42,428 nt of DNA from Phoronis australis (lineage: Eukaryota; Phoronida; Phoronidae): assembly GCA_002633005.1 (NCBI GenBank), contig NMRA01001182.1:1-42428 (forward strand), read 5' to 3'. The notes beneath the pieces were generated by a model. The model saw nothing but the letters and a program-made list of their open reading frames with translations. It had not been told where the DNA came from and did no database searches. Both the position numbers and the translations under genes were made by a program. Below, piece after piece: positions 27,501-38,900 of this stretch (within the stretch, counting starts at the first letter, position 1; every line of letters starts with the position of its first letter).

Positions 27501-30500
27501 GAATATTTGATTTCGCAATATGCGGACGACACATCAATTACGTTGGATGGGTCGAATTTGTCATTGACTACCACACTGNAAATATATGCTTTACCTTACA
27601 AAATTACAAAGGATCCCCATATTAGATGGTTCCAATTTAGAATACTACATAGAATTATTGCAACAAATACCTTTTTAGTCAAAATATGTGTTAGGGATTC
27701 TGATCTATGTTCCTTTTGTAATAAAGCTCCAGAGACGCTGTCACACCTTTTTTGGGAATGTAGCTTTGTACAAGATTTCTGGAAGGAATTTGAAAAGCTA
27801 CTTCAAAAGTGTGGCATTCAGCTTCCCAACTGTCTGTCTTACGATATTGTTATTCTTGGACTTTACAAGACGCATGATTTTCTATTTAACATTTTGCTTC
27901 TGCTAACTAAACAGTACACTTACAAAGAGAGATGTCACAAAAATATACCTAATTTTCTCAAGTTCGTTACAAAAACTTATTAATACTATAATGCTGAAAA
28001 ATTAAATGCACACAAAAACTTTGTACATGACAGCTTCTCTGCAAAATGGGAAAAATTTATTGTTCATGTTAACTTCAAATAGACGATATTTACTTTAAAC
28101 GAGATATGAAAATGGTCTTCCTGAGGTGTGCATGCGTGAATGAATGGTGTACTTATTTGTTTGTTTGTTTTTGTAATTGTTTGTAAAGGATAATAAATAC
28201 ATAAAAAAACATTGTGCACGTTTTAGATATAAACATGTTTCCTGTTCCAAATATTTTTTTTGCAATTACCTTGTAAGAGAATGTAGTACCAAACTTGCCA
28301 ACAATTCCGTCCACAGCCACCTTTACCTCACCAACGGCTTGGTTACTTGGAGCAGTTTGACACACGATCTTACGAGACACGACGTACTCGATATCTATCG
28401 ACTCGCAAGGAACACCTGCAAGAGTAACTGCTCCCTTCACACTGGCAGCGCTGTAGCCCAAATTCATTCCACTCAATGTCACAAGTGTGCCGCCTTCTAG
28501 TGTCGTGTTGAGAGGAAATACCTGAAGTTAGTCCCGAGAGCTTTGAACTCACAATCCAACTGTACAACTTTGATTATTTGGGATAGATTACAATTGTGCA
28601 GGACAGTCAAGCATACGCTGGATGGCTAGACATTGTCAGCTAGAGACGGTGTAGCTCCTATAGAAGCTTCATACGCTGGAAGCTTTTTGGCAAATTACAT
28701 GTCTCACACTGAGTAAAACATCAAAGTCACGTTGACATACATGTACTTTTTGGGACACCTTAGGAGGCTGTCGATGCATTTAATTCCTTCCAACTGCAGG
28801 AAATACTCCCGTTCTCAAATATCTTCCTCGAGTAGTACCTGGTTCAGTTCCCAAAATCGGTAACTGAACATTTTCTACACAGCAAACGCCAGCCAGGAGA
28901 TATGATGTTATATCACCTCCGGCAGGCACTGTTAAAACGGCGAGTTTCCGATTTTGCGAACTGTCGGGGGACGGCTAGGAGAAAAAAAATGTTAACGAGA
29001 TGTATTTCTCCGAGTTAAAAAGAATCGAATTCATGGACGGCCTCCTAAGGTGTTCACCTATGCGCAAACGGCAATTATAGCAATGTGATTTTGATGCTTA
29101 AGTAAGTGTGAAGCATTATTCGCCGAAAATGTTCAGGCGTATGAAGTTCCTTTACACCTGTAGTTGCTACCCGTCCGCCTCTAGTCAGGTAGAGACTGTG
29201 GTCACTGTATAGCATATGGGTGCTATGATCCTTCTTCAGGATTAGAGAACCATTTATGCACCCGCATGGGTTCCGTAGTTAAATGCAGACTAGGGACATT
29301 AATCAAATAGTGTCTTACGACGGTCAGACATGAGAGCTATTTCACATCCCTACATTAGGTGTTAACAAATGTAACAGTATCCAAGCGAGGTATAGAGACC
29401 CGAGCTCCGTCTGAATCTACACGTGGTAATACCAGAATTCATTGCTAACGTGAGAGTAGTGTATAGTAGGATCTTCGTCTTCAATTCGTCGTCTTCTCCG
29501 TGAAGTTACATGCGTGCACCCAGCCTTTAATATGGGGGTTCGAATTTCTGGCGATGTGGACCTTTTGCTAATAAAGAAGCGAGAGGGCTAAAAAAACAAA
29601 AAAAAGGGCTATCACCTTCACTTTGCGTCTGCGCCTTTTTAGTAGACTTCTGTCTAGTTTTCTCTGACTTTTTGGTTCTGTGAGGTGAACCTTTTTGCCC
29701 ACTTCGCCAGGGACGGGGGAGGGGGGGATCGTTTGAGCCCCTCGAGCCCCCCTGGGTTCGCGCATGTGTTAGTTCCTAACTTATGACGAAGACCTTGCAA
29801 CTGTCCACATATTCGCACATACACATCTTATCGCGTAAACTAGATGTACACGTAAGAGCGACCTCCAGGAGGCGGTGGCATACGTTGTGACACTCTATAC
29901 CTGACGTCGGCGTTTGTTGAGTGCTACAGTACAACATACGCTGATGTGTGACGATGCATGTAGATGCCGGGTTACAAATGTATATGTCCTAAACAGTGAC
30001 TTATATTGTTGGACGAGTGAATGTATGTCTTTTGAAAACAAGGTCTACGATCTTTCGATCAATTTAGCGTTCTCGTCAAGCTTACATCTAGCAGTAGACA
30101 ACACGGCCCAAAACTGGTTCACACAAACACATATTTATTAATTTATTTATCTATCTATTGTGATGCATATTAAATCATCCTACATATTTTCATCGCAGCA
30201 ATATCTTGTCGTGTGATTTGGCTTGTTGTCATGACCCCATATACCACAGGTTTATATGCCAAACGCGTTACCTGAGCCGGTTAAGCATCAAGATTAAGTT
30301 AAAATCAATCATTCAATAATATTACAGATTTTTCAGTAACTTAGAAACAATACACCCGGAATTAGCAAGAGCAATGGTCGGGTGAAGACCTTCACTCACA
30401 GTACATCGCATCGGATGTGTTTCTAAGGGCCACTAGGAGGTGCTGTAGTAGTCGAATCAATCCAGAATCAAATGGTGCCTGCCCAATGTCATCATATACA

Positions 30501-31192
30501 TGTGCCGCTGAGTCAAGCTTCACTGAGATCTCCCTATCAGTTATCTACATATAATGCAGGATTGCTCTTCCGGAATCGTGCTCTTCCCCAAAAATCCATA
30601 AAAAAGCAATGTTACTATTACTATTACAGTCCAGAAGCTAAGACACGAAAATAGCCAAAAAAACTAAGAAATTCATCAAAAATAAAACGACGCAACGCTG
30701 CAATTTTATTGGATTTTTTCTAAGATCCCGATAAAGTTTGGATATGTTTGAATTCTTCAGTGCTTCAACTTGTATATTTCTTGTAATGAAAATTCTTATA
30801 AATTTAATAGAATAAAAAAACTTCTTGACTGGTTATTCAACACCTCCGCAGAATTAATGCGTAACCGATGGGATATCGTGCTTGGCACACACGTGATGAC
30901 ATATCTGGTTATTCAATACCTTCGCAGAACTGACGCTCAACTGACTTAGGGGTCGTGCTTGGCACTCACATGACGTTATACAACAACAAGCTGAAGCGCA
31001 AGGCATCAATATAGTACCCCGGTGATACAAATAAATTCATATACATGTACATGGGAAACATAGGCTACATGTATTTACATTTATAGGAATACTACTGCGA
31101 TATCCTATCTCGAATTGATTTCACCTGGGAATGTCTGTCTGGTTGGGACATTCCCACCAGTATGGGATAACCTACATCCGTACATGCTACAC

Positions 31193-31245
<53 letters not shown>

Positions 31246-31250
31246 TATAC

Positions 31251-31289
<39 letters not shown>

Positions 31290-31356
31290 ATATACACACA
31301 CATATAAATATTCACACACGCATACATATATATATATAAATGTGCGTGCGTGTGTT

Positions 31357-31404
<48 letters not shown>

Positions 31405-34400
31405 CGTGGAATTTATACAATTTTTGAGCAACGAAAATAGGTGTGCATACCGTTTTAATTTTAATGAGTTGACAGGGTCTCTTGAAACCACTTGGCGTAT
31501 AAATACACTTGACCTTCGACCATGCACAGCGGTAAGATTCGCTAATATTGTGACACATCCCGCACTCTGGACCAAGCACTGGACACTTGTACATCTCGGC
31601 TGTAAACGACAATTACATGTTGTGAAAAGTTTCATAAATGAACATAATGCCCTGGATTGAACACGTTTCTCCAGCATATACTTGCTCTATACATGTACAC
31701 CGATAGTACAGTATTCGTGTGTTTCACAAAGTTGACTCGCTAATTCTCAATGAGAACCGAGATACAGGGATTAGAAATAATTGCAGGGGTTGTGGTATGA
31801 GTTGTTGCGAAGGACGCAAGCAGCTCAGGAGGGGCCATTGTACTGACCACCTGCAACAATTTTAGCTATATATTAAAACGGTTAATCGAAGCCTAGATGT
31901 TGTGAATTGTTACTGTTGTATTCGGGGCAGTACTTTTAATGCATGTAGAAGTCACCGTAGAACAACCGCGATTGTGTCAATAACATTATGCCAATCGTGG
32001 TTACAAATTAAGACCGTCTACAAACAGAAATTACAGACTTACCCGGACAGATTGTGTGGTTGACGATTTGCAAAAAGCCTTGCCAAAGATGGCCTGATTA
32101 TGTTAGAGCACCACGATAAATAGTTTGCCTTTCACTCACCACTGATATTATGTGGGTTGTCAATTACGAAATCACCATTCCAGACAAGAGAAACCAAGAC
32201 TTCTTTCCGTTGGAAGCCCTCAGGGTAGTAATACTGAAAAAAAACATAATATTTTAGATGTGGAAACTCGATGCATAAACACTCCATTCCCTTCACTTAT
32301 GGGTTTTTCTCATGGGAACCGGCTTAGTTTGGCCGCGTCAGAGTCAGAAAGACTTCACGTGCTTTCTTTAGGAGTTGTACAGGAGCGCAAACAATGCACC
32401 TGCAAAAACAAATTTTGACCGGTTCTCCTTATTCTCAGTAGCATGGCTAAGCAGAAGAGTTTTCGAATCATGGCAGAAATGGATTCCGGTTTCAATGCTT
32501 TTTGAGATCTCACCTAGCTATCAATTATTTCACCTACATTTATACAAGTTTTCCAACACTATATTGCTTTGGGGCTCGCTCCAAGAAACTGACTTAAGTT
32601 CATTTTTCACTTAAGTCTAAGATGTGTCTCAAATTCAAAACTTTGAAAAATTTACATCTGATAAGACAACATTCAAGTCAAAAACTTTACTCAAACATAA
32701 GATCTCTTTTTTGAAATGATCTTGAGACAGACTTAAGTCTTATCTTAAAATTGACTGAAAGTTAAGATCTGCCTTAGCTAAGTCAGTTTTCTTGGAACGG
32801 GGCTTTAGTCGTCATACGTGTATACGTCACATGTTGGTCACATCAACTGACCTGTAGCCACAAGTAAAAGAAGATCTTGATATCAACGGGGTTCGAATGC
32901 CGGACTTTCTGCTAACCGTTCAGAAACCATAGGGGCATTTTTCTAGAAGTTTTGGAGAAAAAAATTACTTTGCTGTCGCACCTCAGTATTTCCCAAACAC
33001 GTGACAGTATCTCCTTGAACAGCTACCAAAGTTGTAAAAACTTTGTCGTCCACTTGGATTTTACACTCATATCCAGACTGACCATCCTAAAAAATGAAAA
33101 TACGATGATCTTCGACACATAAACAGGCTTGGGGTACAAAGGCAAAGGATTTGTTTTGAATGTATGCAGACACTGCCAAAATCCAACACAGCAGGGTAAT
33201 TCAGTTATTAACGACTGGGTTACAATAGATACATGTAACTGCCGAAAATCTACGTTAGTGTCCTCATCCTACTTTATGTTTGCAGGATAGTGGGGGTTGG
33301 TTTGAACATGGCGAGGACGGGGGTAACTTCCATGTGCCAAATGTTATGGCAGGTCAATCTATGTTCAGTAACGTTTATTGGACGATGATCGGCTGTTGCC
33401 GAATTGTCAAGTGAATAGATAGACGAGCATAGCCGGACGATCCGCATCCGGATCGGGAGCACACTGCACATTTAAAAGAACAAGAACGGTGCTGCCCCAA
33501 TTTGTGAAGTGACAACAACTGTCAGGCAATCGTGTGCAAAATCTGTTTGATATCTGCCAGGAAATCGAATGGTCCTTGACGTCATTCGAAGTAGTGTTTG
33601 TAATCTGGTGACTTCCGGCTGATTTTGACGCCAAAGCACTGTGAATACTAAGACGTGCAGCGGGCCTAGTCACCGGCCTCGTCATACATTTGTGCTGTTA
33701 AGTGCACCACTAGAACGAACTCTACTGAGACTTTGTAGTGGTCGCTGCTTTTAAGAAGTTCGCTGAGATAAAATCAAATTGTACAATGTAGACTACATGA
33801 AAGGCAGACGGTTTGGAGCTGGTGGAACAAATCATTGTTTAAAATGCTTAAAATGCGTGGATTGAAGAAATGTCGTTTGGTTTCAATACCACCTAACAAC
33901 GCCTTCTAAATCAATACTAGTCCAGATATCAATCTAGATCATTCTTCAACGTTCCCTGGCTGTTTCTCCGACACCCTTAACTCGCAGGTCAAATAGTTAT
34001 ATGTGTGAAACTGGTTAAAGATTCATTAAAACCATTCCTCAAGGGACACAGGAGAAAGGTAACCTAACACACCTATTTCGGCCTTTTATTATATTTCCTG
34101 GGGAAAATGATCCCTTATGTAACTTACCTTTCTGAGAGGAATTTCAGAAGCCAGACAGTCCGAAAATTCAGTCACCAGTTCTACTGACAATGCCGTCAAC
34201 TTACAGTGTGCATCTTCTACCTGAACCTGAGGGGATCAGCCCGATCATATCCGGTATGTCATCTGGCGGTCAAATTGTGACCAGTCTCGAGACAACTCTA
34301 TACTTCAATGGTAATTATTGCCTATCGTCGTAAAACATAATTTCTTATCGCTTTCCCTCCCATATACTTACAATACATACGATATGAAGAACTCGGTCAG

Positions 34401-35913
34401 GGTTCTAATCAATGCACTGAAAACTCCTTTAAAATATCAACCTCGTTCGCTTTTATGAGCTTATAAATTTGTACTGGGATGATGCGGCGTGGTTAGTTAA
34501 ATATCGTTTTCAGTGTATTGCTTTTGGGGAAGCAGCCTTTATACAAAACTCTTTAATACTTCATCGATAAAACTGTTACTGCCAAAATCACGCCATGGCT
34601 TCTTTTGTAAACTTCTGCCTTAGATCTTCCATTAAAGATAAAACAAATACTCAACTGACCATTGGTGTAGGCAAGTCCTTAGTCTTAAGTACAAATTCCT
34701 TTTTATTTCCACTGGGCAGCATTATTGGAGGTGTCGAAGCGTCAATCCGAGGGCAACTGGAGTCCGAGGTGACCTTTCCGGGCTGACAAACGGCATTGTC
34801 AGAAGGATGTACACACTTGTGATCAAAGACACACCACAGGCACCCCCATTGACTTCGTACACACGAGGTACATCTACAACCACGAAGCACGGGTGTACCG
34901 TACTTTAACCAGTGCTGTTTGAAACTCGTGCGAAATTCTATTCCTTTATCTGTCACAGATGTTTTGGTTGATTAAAATGAATACGTCAGGTAAAACGTTC
35001 AAAAGTGATCGAGCCTGAAACAGATAATCTCAAGCAATCTGTGTCTCAAAGGAAATACTTTTGCGTCAGGCGCAAGCTAGGGAACAGGGTCGAATATTTA
35101 GAAATGTTCTACTTACGTCTTGTGAAATTTACAGGAGAAGAACGTAAAACTTTTTGAAATAAACAAAACGCCAGTCTCCGATGAATTCAGTGAGAGTGGA
35201 ACTGTTACGTAATCTGAAAATAGAACATTTGGCAAACACTGGGTTTAGGACTTCCATACATGAAGATACATTAACAAGTGAATTGAAAACTAATAAACCA
35301 TATCATGTTGTCAGATGAAATTGCAGATATCGAGTGCCCAAAGGCCAATCCCATAATAAGAATTAAAGAGCAAAGCATAACGCGTCTTTGGAGTTTTCTT
35401 GTTCAGCTGCAACACACATAAAAGAGCCGGCAGCTTTTTTGGAACGTAAACGTAACGCCCGAAACCGTTTTTTGGGTTTATTAAAAGGAATGTGAAATTG
35501 CAGGTTCCGCAAGAACCCATGAAACACTCCGTCTTTTTCTTCAAAGCAGAACAGAGTGATAGGGCTACATTTATGTTACATAGGAACTAATGCAATGGTA
35601 TACACTACATGTACATGTACATGTAGAACATCATGTCAGGTTCGACGTGTGTCAAAAACCGGACCGTTTTGATAGTGTGGCGGTATAGTGAATCAATGGG
35701 ATAGTCCGCCAACAGTAGGGCAATTGGCCAGTACAATGTACAATGTCAGCAACACGAAGTGTTGAATTGGATTCTTTTACCATATAAACTTGTCAATTTT
35801 ATATAGAGGAAATAGGTGTATTGCAGATAGCATTCACTGCTCATTAATCAGACGAACAAAGACGGTGTGAGTAACAATGTACAATTGCATTAGTATAGAA
35901 ACAATTGAAAACA

Positions 35914-35964
<51 letters not shown>

Positions 35965-38900
35965 GCCCGCGCACACACACAGAGAAGAAGAAATGTTAAA
36001 ATTTATCATTTATTACAAATTAACTGCAACCATTCCTGGTATGGGATTAATATATTTATTCTAGTGATAGATACATATTACTGGAATAAATGTTAATTAC
36101 AGAAATAAGTGTTTATTCAGGTTGAAACGAATTTCAAGGGGATATCTCTCTAAACCTCCCTCCATCTTCCATGCTCTCTTGGTTGAGCGTCCATCAACTG
36201 CCTGGCTCGTATCTTAAGGTATTAACCATAGAAGTCTAGTCCTGGATTGCTAGCACCCGCACGCGTATCATAGGCTAAGTACGACATACACGTAAGTCCT
36301 ATTTATTACAGTAATAATTCGCGATTTTCTCAGTAATAACTCAATTACCCAATCACGAAAAATCCCGAAGTATTACTATTTTCAAAGTCATATTCATTAA
36401 GCCAATCATTGAAATTGCAACTTATTACTATAATAAATAGAACTGATGTCGCACTTGTTGAACATTGGATCTGTGTTATTCTCAAATAGTAGTCTTTTAG
36501 TTATGTTGCTACGCTTCTCTGGTTATCTTAGCCACTTTGAAATTTTATCTTCTTCCCCTCAGAAACAGTTGGCAGTGATGCACAGGCAAAATTGTGATGG
36601 CCTCCTATCTAGGAAGGGACTCCATCTGTGATGCATTCCTTAATATAAAATCAAGATTTAACAACAAGGAACTATTGGCTGTTTAATCCTTCATTGGAGA
36701 ACTCTCCAAAGGGTAAAATCCCACTTTAACATACATGTACCAGTGGCGTATTTAGAGAGGGCCAAGGTAGCAATGGCCCCCCTAAGAATTCTCCCAGATT
36801 CCATTTGGCAGTTGGGGGATGCAAATATCTGACGGGAAAAATCCCGGCCAATACTCTGCCTTGGCCCCCTTAACCCAAAATCCTGATCCTGATGTACTAC
36901 GGAAAGAGAGCGGTAATTGATTCCGTTCCTTTAGAGGAAACAAAAATTTGGCGGTGGATGCCATCAACAGCACTGACCCGAAAAGAACTGACGTCTCCAT
37001 ATAATGATGAGCTATTATAGAAACTGAAGGATAACTGAATGCGCACATGTATCATGAGGACCCTTCACCGTCAATTGGCAACATCGTAATTAACCGATAC
37101 ATAATTTCCTAAATGATAGTTGACTCAATAATTTCCTAACAGAGGGATTCCCAGGAGAATTGCAGCATTGTATTCCCTAACTATTGCCTAGTTCAATTTA
37201 AAAGCCAAAGCCATTTCGAGCTTGGAAGTTTGTGCGCCACCAGTTTCTTCTCGAAATTTTCCGGCTTATGGCAAAGTGCGTACCTGTAAACGATAAACAG
37301 AAGAAAGCCCCCGAAATAACCACTTCCAAACCTCGTTTCTGCATGTTGTCCCAGCCTAATACGCTTGTACCGTAGCTAGCATGTTTTTGTCCTGACGTCT
37401 GCAATTTTTGGGGGGAGTTCGCTCCTCGTTCCCGGTTACCTGCAGCCTTGCCAAATTTTACGAGCACTGCGCTTCTGTCCATTAATCAGCTAGTCCCTTA
37501 TTACATGTACATGTAGATTGACATGGTTATGTACTGTCGTCGTCTGCTCGCTTTTTCCAATAGTTTTTGGTTGATGCTGGCTGCAATTGGTCGGTTAATT
37601 AAACCTGATGTCCGGATGAAAATGATCTTAAATATCAAGCTAAGCAACATCGATTCAGAGCGGAAGTCATGGCACTCCCCATCAGAATACATCAGTGTTA
37701 ATTGGCGTGTTGTATCATGCTTTAGACTGCTCAACTGGACCTACTTGTGCATTTGAAAACTGGGACATGATATTTGTGTTAATACAAAATCACCCAATTC
37801 GTCATGTTTTCACCATTAGAGGAAAACCCATGGATTCACAGTTTGAATAATTGTAAAATGACACCCTGTATTGCTTTTATTATAACTGAAATTATAACAA
37901 TATCTTATATAACAGTAATTCTTGCTTGTGCAGGCTCAAGCTGCAACCTGAGTTAGTTTAACAATACTGCAACAAACCGTCATGTCCAGGAATCAATGTC
38001 CATCGGGGCGTGATGCAGCGAACACCAAATGGCATTTTAGTGGCAGGTGTGGAAGCACTCTGACCAAAGACGCATGTGAAAGTGTTGTCTTGGGGTAGTT
38101 GTGAAATAATTAACGACAACTGAAAAAAACAGAAGTTACAATCAGAATTTTAACTACATTACAGCTTCAACATTTGCTTAAATGAGCAATACAAAAGCGC
38201 AAATTGAACTAGCACGATCTTGGTTTGAGATCTGTATTGTTGTAAAATCGACCTCATTGAGTTGTTCACTCAAAAAACATATTAAAGTCTTGTTTATTGT
38301 GATTCCAACCAATAATCATTCTGTCCTCTACTAATGCACGGTAAGCTTTCAACTTGAATGCTAAAAGCAACACTCAACTAAAAAACGCGTAAACACGGTG
38401 TCACGGAATAAATTTTATGGTTCTTGGTGGGTTCATACATGTAGGGGTAAATATTAAAACTGAGAACTAACGTGTCCCTATTACCCTTACCTGACCACAA
38501 ACAACCGTGAATAGGCCTAGATGTGCACAAAAATATATCGAAACACGTTGCACCCTGCGGTTGATCATACATAGGTATTTCTATTTGAAATTCCGAGCAC
38601 TGAACTTACATTGATGTGTTGATAAGATGCATGTATAGATAATCGGTCAGTTGGTTCTATTTTTGAGAAAATAATGCACTGGTTAATATCCGCGTCGTAG
38701 TTGTACCATTTTCTTGAGATGCCTGCGGCCTGGCATTCAGATAACAGCGAACACCTAACAGAGTGAAAGGGAGTTGAAAATGTTCACATACATGTATTAT
38801 CAAAGTGTTAGTTCACTGAAACACGTACCCTTAAACACTGAGAAATGCACAGCACAGTGTACGAAAAATTTGGATACTTCTTAATAAAAACATAGAAATA

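Noticed and set aside
31092-31677. Several long frames over 31092-31677 made of Tyr/Ile/Val or His/Thr runs
   Set aside because: They are translations of the AT, ACAT and GT microsatellites; only the PSI3 exon inside the region is real.
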